Source of the DNA: JBDKTK01 sp039680225
GTDB lineage: Bacteria; Desulfobacterota; Syntrophia; Syntrophales; UBA4778
Reading direction: 5' to 3'
DNA: 8,861 nt
NCBI GenBank assembly: GCA_039680225.1
Contig: JBDKTK010000262.1
Location: forward strand, 1 to 8,861
The notes beneath the pieces are model-generated. The model was not told where the DNA came from. It was given only the letters and a program-made list of their open reading frames with translations, and did not search any database. This document shows, in pieces, positions 1 to 6,736 of the stretch. Position numbers and translations under genes: made by a program. Each line of letters opens with the position of its first letter. The first letter of the stretch is position 1.

Positions 1-145
1 AGCCGGAACGGGCCGGCAGGGAGGGCCAGGCGCCCGCCCGCGGCCCGCACCGCCCGGTGTTCCAAAATCAATTCAGCTCAAACCATAACCGCAAATGTGA
101 AATCAACATCAGAAGCCATCATCCAAGGGCAAGGAGGGTTTTAAA
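1..145. other. Upstream leader region, no recognisable gene
   Basis: The first 60 bases are very rich in G and C, and the sequence becomes much richer in A and T after about position 61. All three forward frames are open through the first 85 bases, so this could be the 3' end of an upstream gene. The frame starting at base 2 stops with TAA at 86-88, and the frame starting at base 3 runs to a TGA at 147-149 that overlaps the thiolase ATG. Neither translation (Ala/Pro/Gly/Arg-rich, then basic) resembles a family I know. A strong Shine-Dalgarno AAGGAGG sits at 131-137. I see no convincing -35/-10 promoter pair. Confidence 0.5.
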
Positions 146-1396
146 ATGAAAGAGGTTGTCATTGCATCTGCCTGCCGGACGGCCATCGGCTCGTTCGGAG
201 GCTCCCTGAAAGATATCCATGCTTACAAGATAGCCAGCGCCGTTATGAAGGAGGCGATAAAGCGCGCCGGCATTGATGCCGGGGCGATTAACGACGTGCG
301 CTTCGGCTGCTGTTTTGATCCATACAATGCACTCAACGTGACAAGAGTCGCCGCTCTTGACGCGGGCATACCCGAGACCTCGACTGCGGTGACGATCAAC
401 CGCGTGTGCATTTCCGGCATGGAAGCCGTCATATCGGGAATGGCCATGATCAAGGCGGGACTTGCCGACGTGATCCTTTCCGGCGGCGTCGAGCACATGT
501 CCGGAGTGCCGTATGCGGTCCCGGCGGCGCGTTGGGGCTGCCGCCTTCAAAACCAGAGCTTTGACGACAGCCTGATAGAGGCCCTCTATTGCGGATCGCG
601 CCTTCAGCCGGGGCTGGATGCCGGACCTGTCAAGGAAGGGCCGGTCGTGGACCTCTTCCGCGGCAAGCCTTACATAATGGGGCACACTACGGAACTGATC
701 GCCCAGATCCACAACATCAGCCGCCGGGAAATGGATGAAGTGGCCCTGCGCAGCCACAATAACGCCGAGCGCGCGACCATTAACGGGGACTTCAGGGAGG
801 AAATCGTCCCCTTCGAAATTCCGCAGAAGAAGGGGAAACCTCCTGTCATCTTTGCAAAGGACGAGCACTTCATCCCCGGGCTGACAATGGAAAAGCTGAT
901 TGCCCTTCCCCCGGCATTCATCCCGAAGGTGGGGAAAGTTACGGCCGGGAACTCCTCGGGGATAAACGACGGGGCGGCCGCCATGCTGATCATGTCCGCG
1001 GAGAAGGCGAAAGAGCTGGGTGTGAAACCGATTGCCCGCATCAGGGCCGTCGGATACGGAGGATGCCACCCCTCCATAATGGGACTGAGCCCCACACCTG
1101 CGGTGAAGAGCCTTTTGGCCAAGTCGGGCATGAAGCTCTCCGATTTTGAACTGATAGAACTAAACGAGGCCTTTGCCGGGCAATACATCGGCTGTGAGAA
1201 AGAGATAGGGCTCAACAGGGAGATAACGAACATCAACGGGTCCGGGGTGGGCCTGGGCCACCCGGTAGGCGCCACGGGCTGCAGGATCATGGTGACGCTC
1301 CTTCACGCCATGAAGAAAAACGGGAAGAACCTCGGCCTCGCCACCCTGTGCGGCGGGGGCGGAGTATCCATGGCCACGGCCCTGGAGATGATTTAA
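146..1396 (+). CDS. Thiolase (acetyl-CoA C-acetyltransferase family)
   Basis: A 416-residue thiolase, expected in the cytoplasm. It would either cleave a 3-ketoacyl-CoA with CoA to acetyl-CoA and a shortened acyl-CoA, or condense two acetyl-CoA. All catalytic elements are visible: nucleophile Cys88 in NRVCISGMEAV, the NEAF motif at 340-343, His372 in GHPVGATG and the second cysteine Cys402 in LCGGGG. The start is set by AAGGAGG at 131-137, eight bases before the ATG. At 416 residues it is about 20 longer than the usual 390-395; the extra length appears to lie at about residues 146-172, just before the MGHTTE segment. It is followed after 29 bases by a CoA-transferase gene, so the two are probably one transcript. 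The family is certain; chain-length preference and direction cannot be read from the sequence. Confidence 0.95.
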   Translation: MKEVVIASACRTAIGSFGGSLKDIHAYKIASAVMKEAIKRAGIDAGAINDVRFGCCFDPYNALNVTRVAALDAGIPETSTAVTINRVCISGMEAVISGMAMIKAGLADVILSGGVEHMSGVPYAVPAARWGCRLQNQSFDDSLIEALYCGSRLQPGLDAGPVKEGPVVDLFRGKPYIMGHTTELIAQIHNISRREMDEVALRSHNNAERATINGDFREEIVPFEIPQKKGKPPVIFAKDEHFIPGLTMEKLIALPPAFIPKVGKVTAGNSSGINDGAAAMLIMSAEKAKELGVKPIARIRAVGYGGCHPSIMGLSPTPAVKSLLAKSGMKLSDFELIELNEAFAGQYIGCEKEIGLNREITNINGSGVGLGHPVGATGCRIMVTLLHAMKKNGKNLGLATLCGGGGVSMATALEMI

Positions 1397-1425
1397 GCAT
1401 ATCAAACAAAAATGGAGGGAAACAT

Positions 1426-2772
1426 ATGAGTTTGATGGACCTTTACAAACAGAAACTCGTTACAGCAGATGAGGCCGCCCGTGTGGTTAAATCGGGCGAC
1501 TGGGTTGAATACGGGTCTTTCCTGGGCATGGTGCGCGCTTGCGACAAGGCCCTGGCCGGGCGCAAGGATGAACTCAGGGACGTCAACGTCCGCAGCTGCG
1601 TCACCGCTTACCTGCCCGAGGTTGTTGCCGCCGACCCCAGGGGAGAGACTTTCACCTGGGTCAGCTGGCATTTCTCGGGCGCCGACCGTAAATTCGCCGA
1701 CAAGGGCGTACCCGTATATTACCACCCCATAGTTTACAGCGAAGTGCCGCGCTACTGCCGCGAGGAAGTGGACGACCTCGATGTGTTCATGCTGCAGGTG
1801 AACCCAATGGACAGGCACGGGTATTTCAATTTCGGCCCCCAGTGCTCGCACTCCAAGGCCCTTTGCGACCGGGCGAAAAAAGTCGTAGTCGAGGTGAATA
1901 AAAACCAGCCGCGCGTCCTCGGCGGATACGAGGAAGCCATCCACATCAGCGAGGTCGATTACATCGTGGAAGGCGAGGACCCTCCCCTGACGCAGATCCC
2001 GGCCCCCCCGTTGACGGAAGTCGACAGGAAAGTGGCCAAGTTCATAGTTGAGGAAATGAAGGACGGCAGCTGCGTCCAGCTCGGCATCGGCGGCATGCCC
2101 AACGCGGTCGGGATGATGATCGCCGATTCGGACCTCAAGGACCTGGGGTGCCATACGGAGATGCTCGTTGACTCCTATGTCCACATGTTCAACGCCGGCA
2201 AGCTCACCGGGGCCAGAAAACAGATCGATCCCGGGAAGATCGTTTTCACATTCGCCCTCGGAACAAATATCCTTTACGAGTTTATCAACGACAACCCGAG
2301 GTGCGCGACATATCCGGTCAATTACACGAACGTGCCCGAAAATGCCGCCAGGAACGAAAACCTCGTCACCATTAATAACGCAATCGAGGTGGACCTCTAC
2401 GGCCAGATCTGTTCCGAGTCTTCCGGCTTCCGGCAGATCACAGGGACCGGCGGGCAGTTCGATTTCATGCTGGCCGGCTATAAATCGCGCGGCGGGAAGT
2501 CCATAATCTGCCTGCCCTCGAGCTGCAAGGACAAGGAAGGCAAAATAAAGTCCAGGATCGTTCCCCACCTGCCGCCGGGAGGAATCGTGACGAGCGCCCG
2601 CTCCATGGCCCACGTCATCGTGACGGAATACGGCAAAGTGAGCCTGAAGGGGCGCAACACCTGGCAGAGGGCCGAGGCCCTTATCGGCATTGCCCACCCC
2701 GAAACCCGCGACGACCTCATCAGGGCGGCCGGGGCCCAGGGCATCTGGAAACGGAGCAATAAGCTCCAGTAA
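1426..2772 (+). CDS. Acetyl-CoA hydrolase/transferase family CoA-transferase (4-hydroxybutyrate/butyryl-CoA:acetate type)
   Basis: A 448-residue CoA-transferase that moves CoA between an acyl-CoA and a carboxylic acid, commonly acetate, through a glutamyl-CoA thioester. It resembles 4-hydroxybutyrate CoA-transferase (AbfT) and Cat1-type enzymes throughout. Visible motifs are LGIGGMPNAVG (219-229), GCHTEM (241-246), whose Glu245 aligns with the family's catalytic glutamate, the stretch ESSGFRQITGTGGQFDF (331-347), and VTEYGKVSLKG (399-409) near the C-terminus. I chose the ATG at 1426 because GGAGGGA at 1414-1420 is well spaced before it and homology begins there. The frame is open upstream to 1348, but that part overlaps the thiolase gene and looks non-coding. 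Together with the thiolase it could link an acid such as butyrate to acetyl-CoA/acetate. The actual substrate pair is not determined. Confidence 0.93.
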   Translation: MSLMDLYKQKLVTADEAARVVKSGDWVEYGSFLGMVRACDKALAGRKDELRDVNVRSCVTAYLPEVVAADPRGETFTWVSWHFSGADRKFADKGVPVYYHPIVYSEVPRYCREEVDDLDVFMLQVNPMDRHGYFNFGPQCSHSKALCDRAKKVVVEVNKNQPRVLGGYEEAIHISEVDYIVEGEDPPLTQIPAPPLTEVDRKVAKFIVEEMKDGSCVQLGIGGMPNAVGMMIADSDLKDLGCHTEMLVDSYVHMFNAGKLTGARKQIDPGKIVFTFALGTNILYEFINDNPRCATYPVNYTNVPENAARNENLVTINNAIEVDLYGQICSESSGFRQITGTGGQFDFMLAGYKSRGGKSIICLPSSCKDKEGKIKSRIVPHLPPGGIVTSARSMAHVIVTEYGKVSLKGRNTWQRAEALIGIAHPETRDDLIRAAGAQGIWKRSNKLQ

Positions 2773-2779
2773 AACCTCT

Positions 2780-2823
2780 CCCCTTTTCCAAGGCCTGCAC
2801 TGAGCAGGCCGGAGGGGATTTTT
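2780..2823 (+). terminator. Probable intrinsic terminator after the CoA-transferase gene
   Basis: A perfect 7-bp stem, GGCCTGC (2792-2798) with GCAGGCC (2804-2810) around the loop ACTGA, is extended by TCC/GGA and CCCC/GGGG pairs interrupted by small bulges. It ends in ATTTTT (2818-2823). It lies seven bases after the CoA-transferase stop codon. The inner stem and T-run are clear, while the bulged outer stem lowers certainty. It suggests that the acyl-CoA dehydrogenase gene downstream is at least partly transcribed on its own. Confidence 0.65.
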
Positions 2824-2845
2824 CAGAGCGAAAATCCGCCTGAAG

Positions 2846-2865
2846 CCCCCTTTAAAGAAAGGGGG
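2846..2865. repeat. Short perfect palindrome CCCCCTTT-AAAG-AAAGGGGG
   Basis: Eight-base arms CCCCCTTT (2846-2853) and AAAGGGGG (2858-2865) flank the four-base loop AAAG. Palindromes of this CCCCCTTT...AAAGGGGG form recur between genes in several anaerobic proteobacterial genomes, from memory. Here it is followed closely by a second repeat-like unit, so I read it as part of a dispersed intergenic repeat rather than a dedicated regulatory site. It has no T-run on the + strand. Confidence 0.55.
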
Positions 2866-2878
2866 ACTTTGAATCAAT

Positions 2879-2945
2879 GTCATTCTGAGCGCAGCGAAGA
2901 ATCTTTCTTCTCATTGAAAAAAAATTTCTTCGGCTGAAGAATAAC
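2879..2945. repeat. Imperfect inverted-repeat element of the 'CATTCTGAGCG...AAGAAT' type
   Basis: The left end, GTCATTCTGAGCGCAGCG followed by AAGAATCTTT, carries its own dyad ATTCT/AGAAT (2882-2886 and 2898-2902). The right end contains TTCTTC-GGCT-GAAGAA (2926-2941) followed by TAAC. Reverse-complemented, the right end reads GTTATTCTTCAGCCGAAGAA, which aligns with the left end apart from a short gap and a few substitutions. The two ends therefore form an outward-facing pair about 67 bp long around an A-rich core, like a small non-coding mobile or REP-like repeat. Motifs starting CATTCTGAGCG are, from memory, common dispersed repeats in bacterial genomes; copy number here cannot be tested from one window. 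Confidence 0.6.
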
Positions 2946-2977
2946 AAATCCGAACGAATACCGGAAAGGAGACTTGA

Positions 2978-4120
2978 ATGAATTTCGAATTTTCCGAAGA
3001 GCACAAGATGCTGAGCGACATGACATACAAATTCGCCGTGACGGAGTTTACCCCTCATATCAGGGAATGCGACGAACATGAGAAATACACGCGGGATATA
3101 ATCAAAAAAGGCGCCGGCAACGGCCTCGTCGGGGCCTGGATAACCGAGGAATACGGCGGCCCCAACGCCGGTTTTGTCGGCAATTGCATAATCACGGAGC
3201 AGCTCTCCCGGGTTGACATGGGCATCGGCCTCAATGTCATGGCCGCCTGCTTCGGCTGCGAGGCCATTTTTCAATACGGAAGCGAAGAGCAGAAAAAAAC
3301 TTATCTTCCGCCTGTTTGCGCCGGCGACAAGGTCTCCGCGGGCGCTTACACGGAGCCGAACGCCGGGACGGACGTCGCCGGTTACAAGACGAAAGCCGTG
3401 AAGGACGGAAAGGATTATGTCATCAACGGGAACAAGATGTTCATCACCAACGGGTCGGTATGCGATTTCATGGTGGCCCAGTGCATCACCAACCCCGAAG
3501 AGAAGAAGCATAACAGTTTCAGCATGATCATCGTCCCGGCCGATACCCCGGGCGTCACGCGCAACAAGATCCGGGGCAAGATGGGGATCCGCTCCAGCGA
3601 CACGGCCGAGATAGCCTTCGAGGACGTCCGGGTGCCGCAGGCCAACCTGGTGGGAAAAGAGGGCAAGGGATTTTATCAGCTGATGCATTTCTTCGACACG
3701 ACAAGGGTCGAGATAGCGGCCCAGGCGCTCGGGCTTTCCATCGCCTGCCTGGAGCAGTCGGTGAAGTACTGCAGGGAGCGGACCGCTTTCGGCGCGCCCC
3801 TCGGCTCTTACCAGCTGACCCAGAAGAAACTCACCGAGATGGCCATCCAGATCGAGGCGCTGCGGGGCCTGACTTACAGGGCCGCCTGGCTCATCGACGC
3901 CGGCAAGCCCGATTACACGCTGGCCGCGATGGCGAAATTCTTCGGCGGGCAGACGGCGGTCTTCTGCGCCAATTACGCGGTCGAGATCCACGGAGGGTAC
4001 GGCTACATCGACGAATACGCGGTCCAGAAATACTACCGCGACGCAAAGATTCTGGAATTATATGAAGGGACCAAGGAGGCCGAGATCATGACGATCGGCA
4101 GGTTCCTTCAGACTAAATAG
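2978..4120 (+). CDS. Acyl-CoA dehydrogenase
   Basis: A 380-residue FAD-dependent acyl-CoA dehydrogenase of normal family length. It would oxidise an acyl-CoA to the 2,3-enoyl-CoA and pass electrons to electron-transfer flavoprotein. Seen in order: the N-terminal helical domain; the flavin/substrate loop AYTEPNAGTD (123-132), a variant of the usual LTEP.AGSD signature; the beta domain ending near residue 226; and the C-terminal helical domain with IHGGYGYIDEY (337-347). The catalytic base is Glu363 in LYEGT, the position used by short-chain (butyryl-CoA type) enzymes. The ATG at 2978 is supported by AAAGGAGA at 2965-2972. The gene follows the thiolase/CoA-transferase pair but is separated by 205 bp holding a terminator-like hairpin and repeats. 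Butyryl-CoA is a reasonable guess; glutaryl-, cyclic or branched substrates are not excluded. No etfAB genes are in the window. Confidence 0.94.
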   Translation: MNFEFSEEHKMLSDMTYKFAVTEFTPHIRECDEHEKYTRDIIKKGAGNGLVGAWITEEYGGPNAGFVGNCIITEQLSRVDMGIGLNVMAACFGCEAIFQYGSEEQKKTYLPPVCAGDKVSAGAYTEPNAGTDVAGYKTKAVKDGKDYVINGNKMFITNGSVCDFMVAQCITNPEEKKHNSFSMIIVPADTPGVTRNKIRGKMGIRSSDTAEIAFEDVRVPQANLVGKEGKGFYQLMHFFDTTRVEIAAQALGLSIACLEQSVKYCRERTAFGAPLGSYQLTQKKLTEMAIQIEALRGLTYRAAWLIDAGKPDYTLAAMAKFFGGQTAVFCANYAVEIHGGYGYIDEYAVQKYYRDAKILELYEGTKEAEIMTIGRFLQTK

Positions 4121-4242
4121 AATGGTGTGAGGTATCGACTGCTGGAAGGGAACCTCCTTTTGTCTTTAGGGCCCCCGGGAGCCTCGGCGCAAGCGGAATC
4201 CCGGACCTCCCTTCAGACAAGCTGTTCCGATAATGAGAATTT
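4121..4242. other. Convergent intergenic region without a clear terminator
   Basis: This 122-bp stretch separates the ends of two converging genes. I see no hairpin with a T-run on either strand. An imperfect long-range pairing, CTGGAAGGGA (4142-4151) with TCCCTTCAG (4208-4216), and a second one, TTGTCT (4160-4165) with AGACAA (4215-4220), overlap and exclude each other. Either could be a weak bidirectional stop signal. Confidence 0.35.
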
Positions 4243-4839
4243 CTATTTCAGGAATTCCCCGACCTCATCCCTGGTGAATTTCCTGATCACCCGGGCTGGA
4301 TAACCCAGCGCGACGCTGTAATCGGGAATGTCCCGCGTTACAACCGACCCGACCCCGACAACGCTGCACTTGCCGATTGTTACCCCATCGGTCACGATGC
4401 AGCAGGGGCCCAGGTAGCAGCCTTCCTTCAGGACGATCCCCTTGCTGACCATGCCGTAATTGTCGAGGATGTGCCTGAGGTGGAACGGCCCGATGAAATG
4501 GCTTATCAGGTAGCATCCGAAAGAGATAACGACATTGTCCTCGATCACGATGCCCTGCGGGTGGGCATTGTCGATGAACACCTCGGAGCCGATGAATACC
4601 CCTTTGCCTATGGTCGCCCCCCGCCACCTGTGGATGCCGGCCCTCCAGTCCGGGTGCATGGGCAGCGACCGGGCGGCTGAATGCAGCAGCCTCCCCAGAA
4701 TCGACCTGAGGGCGCTCAATCCCCGGAAATCATCCTCCAGGGGCACCTGCCCCGTGATCACCCTGATTTTCTTTCCCATCTTTCCCCGGAACATCTTGTT
4801 TATTGGGAGGTGCGGCATGCGTTCGGCCCAAATCCGCAA
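4243..4839 (-). CDS. Left-handed beta-helix (hexapeptide-repeat) O-acyltransferase
   Basis: A cytoplasmic acyltransferase of the hexapeptide-repeat family (NodL, WcaF and maltose acetyltransferase relatives). These usually act as trimers and move an acyl group, most often acetyl from acetyl-CoA, to a sugar or related hydroxyl. The repeats run from about residue 74 to 168 (for example ATIGKGVFIGSEVFI and VTIGKCSVVGVGSVVT), followed by the usual closing IPDYSVALGYPARVIRKF (171-188). A histidine-rich loop (His114, His120, His123) is where the family places its catalytic histidine. The 198-residue frame opens at a TTG (4837-4839) with a G-run upstream; internal ATGs at 4818, 4794 and 4779 have weak Shine-Dalgarno sites, so the start is uncertain. 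The 5' part overlaps the end of the ligase gene by about 110 bp. Because it sits with a carrier protein and a ligase, it may use a carrier-bound acyl donor; that is inference. Confidence 0.87.
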   Translation of the reverse strand: MRIWAERMPHLPINKMFRGKMGKKIRVITGQVPLEDDFRGLSALRSILGRLLHSAARSLPMHPDWRAGIHRWRGATIGKGVFIGSEVFIDNAHPQGIVIEDNVVISFGCYLISHFIGPFHLRHILDNYGMVSKGIVLKEGCYLGPCCIVTDGVTIGKCSVVGVGSVVTRDIPDYSVALGYPARVIRKFTRDEVGEFLK

Positions 4840-6406
4840 CCCTGATCTGCCCCCCCTGGTCCCCCTGGCTCTGTTGAAGGGCCGGCTTGTCTATTTTCCC
4901 GGAACCGCTCCTGGGCAGGCTTTCCCTGATCTCAAAGTACCTGGGGACCGCGAAATCCTCCAGCAGGCTGCGGCAGTGGGAGACCAGGTCTTTCCTGTCC
5001 AGCGCGTATCCCGGGCGCGGGACTATGAAGGCCTTGATAGCGTTGCCCAGCACGCCGTCGCTGACGGGGACCACGGCGGCCTCCGCCACCCCTTCCATCT
5101 CGTGAAGCGCGTTCTCCACCTCGCGGGGGCTGACCCTTTCGCCCCTTGTTTTGATCATGTCGTCCATCCGGGAGACAAAATACAGGTAGCCTTCCTCATC
5201 CATCCTGAAGAGGTCTCCCGTATAAAGGACCCGCTCGCCGTCGTGCGGCCCCGGCCGCAGCGCGCGGGAAGTTGCTTCGGGGTCCGACCAGTACCCTTTC
5301 ATGACATGAGAGCCCCTGACAACGAGTTCGCCGATTACCCCGGGGCCGACTCTGCGCCCCTGTTCGTCAACTATCCAGAGTTCCTGGTTAGGCATGCCCC
5401 GGCCGATCGATTCCGGCTTCCTGTCGATATCCCCGGGGGGGAGGTACGATACGCGCTTGCACTCGGTCAGGCCGTACATGGAATATATTTTCGCGGCGGG
5501 GAATATTTCCCGGAGCCGGCGGATGTGCTTGACCGGCAGGTTCGCGCCCGTGCTCGTGACATAGCGCAGCGAGCTGAAATCATAACGGTCCAGGTTTTTC
5601 ATCTGGAACAGCAGGGCAAAGATCGTCGGCACGCCCGGGAATCCGGTGACCCCCTCATCGATAATCCTCTTCACAACAGAATAAGGCCAGGCGAACGATC
5701 TTTCCAGCACGAGGGTGGCGCCCGCCTTGAAGCATATCAGGACCTGGTAGAGCCCGTAGTCGAACGAGAGCGGGAGCAAATTGATGATCACGTCACCGGG
5801 GACGCTCTCCAGGTACGCGGCGATCGACTCGGCTGCCGAGGTCATGTTCAGATGCGTGAGCATGACCCCTTTCGGGCTGCCCGTGGAGCCTGATGTGTAA
5901 ATTATCGCGGCCAGGTCAAGGTTGATGTTGGCGCAAGGGGGCCGCACTGCAGGCATTGAGAACGATTCATTCCAGGCAAGGAACTGCAGCCCTCCGGAGA
6001 GAGCGGCGCGGCCGAATCCGTCTGCGCAAATCACCGTCCTCAAGCCGGGCAGGCCCGCAAGCGTCGCGGCCGCGGCCGATAATTTCTGCGCATCCGACAC
6101 GATGACCCCGGCCCCGCAATTTTCAATTATATACCCCAGCTTGCGCGGCTTGAGTTGCGGGCTGAGGATGACAAAAACGGCATCGGCTTTCAGGGCCCCG
6201 AATATGGAAATGACCGCTTCCGGCGAATTTTCAAGGAAAATGGCAACGCGCCCGCCCCTTTTCACGCCGCATTCTTTCAGAAGATGGGCCAGCCGGTTGG
6301 ACCCGGCGTCAAGCTCGGCGTAATTGAGCCTCCTGTTTTCGTATACGAGCGCGGTCTTCCGGGGAAACTTGCGGGCGCTGTCCTCCAGGAACTGTTGCAG
6401 AAGCAT
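4730..6406 (-). CDS. AMP-forming acyl-CoA/acyl-carrier ligase
   Basis: An ANL-superfamily adenylating enzyme. It activates a carboxylic or amino acid with ATP to an acyl-adenylate and passes it to CoA or a carrier's phosphopantetheine thiol. Numbering from the ATG at 6406 (558 residues), I see the ATP loop YTSGSTGSPKG (170-180), YGLTE (311-315), YTGD (395-398), the hinge region SRMDDMIKTRGERVSP (412-427) and catalytic Lys504 in GSGKIDK. The ATG at 6406 is preferred over a GTG at 6415 because AGGTG lies at a suitable distance before the ATG and covers the GTG. It resembles the AMP-ligases found beside exosortase A loci (TIGR03098 type, from memory), but no exosortase gene is visible. The family fold ends near residue 513; the last 45 residues are Gly/Gln/Asp-rich and lie in the region overlapping the acyltransferase gene, so the C-terminus may be a frame artefact. 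Confidence 0.9.
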   Translation of the reverse strand: MLLQQFLEDSARKFPRKTALVYENRRLNYAELDAGSNRLAHLLKECGVKRGGRVAIFLENSPEAVISIFGALKADAVFVILSPQLKPRKLGYIIENCGAGVIVSDAQKLSAAAATLAGLPGLRTVICADGFGRAALSGGLQFLAWNESFSMPAVRPPCANINLDLAAIIYTSGSTGSPKGVMLTHLNMTSAAESIAAYLESVPGDVIINLLPLSFDYGLYQVLICFKAGATLVLERSFAWPYSVVKRIIDEGVTGFPGVPTIFALLFQMKNLDRYDFSSLRYVTSTGANLPVKHIRRLREIFPAAKIYSMYGLTECKRVSYLPPGDIDRKPESIGRGMPNQELWIVDEQGRRVGPGVIGELVVRGSHVMKGYWSDPEATSRALRPGPHDGERVLYTGDLFRMDEEGYLYFVSRMDDMIKTRGERVSPREVENALHEMEGVAEAAVVPVSDGVLGNAIKAFIVPRPGYALDRKDLVSHCRSLLEDFAVPRYFEIRESLPRSGSGKIDKPALQQSQGDQGGQIRVADLGRTHAAPPNKQDVPGKDGKENQGDHGAGAPGG

Positions 6407-6457
6407 TTTACGCACCTGTCCGTATTGTCCGGCCCGGCCCGCCGGGGCGCCTGCCGG

Positions 6458-6736
6458 TTACACGTGTCCCGCCGCGCAGCGGAATTCCTGCTTTTTCAAA
6501 AGAATCTTCCTGTGGACATACGTGGAAATTTTCCTGAGGGAATCGAGGTTTTCCGGGATCAGCTCATCGTCTTCCACATTGAAGCCGTACCGGTCCTCCA
6601 GAAATGCAACCAGTTCCAGTATACCTGTTGAATCGATTATCCTTTTCTGCAAGAGGGAATCTTCAGCAAGGAGCTCTTTTTCAGGCAGAAAATTCTCCTC
6701 GATGAACCCGCGGATCTCCTTTTCAATGATCATCAC
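6458..6736 (-). CDS. Acyl carrier protein (stand-alone carrier domain)
   Basis: A 92-residue acidic carrier protein. The phosphopantetheine attachment site is Ser36 in the motif IIDSTG, on the helix that follows the first loop; FLEDRYGFNVEDDEL (45-59) is the typical recognition helix and acidic loop. The family's usual DSL/DSM appears here as DST. The ATG ATG at 6736 is preceded by a purine-rich GGGGAAGGG ribosome-binding site. It is 51 bp upstream of the ligase start on the same strand, so the ligase probably loads this carrier. The substrate (acyl or aminoacyl) is unknown. It is not the housekeeping fatty-acid AcpP: its sequence differs and no fab genes are near. It is likely the first gene of a three-gene operon with the ligase and acyltransferase. 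Confidence 0.88.
   Translation of the reverse strand: MMIIEKEIRGFIEENFLPEKELLAEDSLLQKRIIDSTGILELVAFLEDRYGFNVEDDELIPENLDSLRKISTYVHRKILLKKQEFRCAAGHV

Noticed and set aside
1348..1425. N-terminal extension of the CoA-transferase
   Set aside because: It overlaps the thiolase 3' end and has no ribosome-binding site; the ATG at 1426 has a well-spaced GGAGGGA and fits the family's start.
1402..2883. Long antisense open frame (493 codons) opposite the CoA-transferase gene
   Set aside because: It mirrors a clear CoA-transferase with intact motifs, its translation resembles no known protein, and GC-rich codon use leaves the opposite strand open. The same applies to the antisense frames at 119-1069 and 2852-3991.
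4535..5893. 452-codon forward frame opposite the ligase and acyltransferase genes
   Set aside because: The minus strand there carries complete ligase and hexapeptide motifs, and the forward translation shows no domain.
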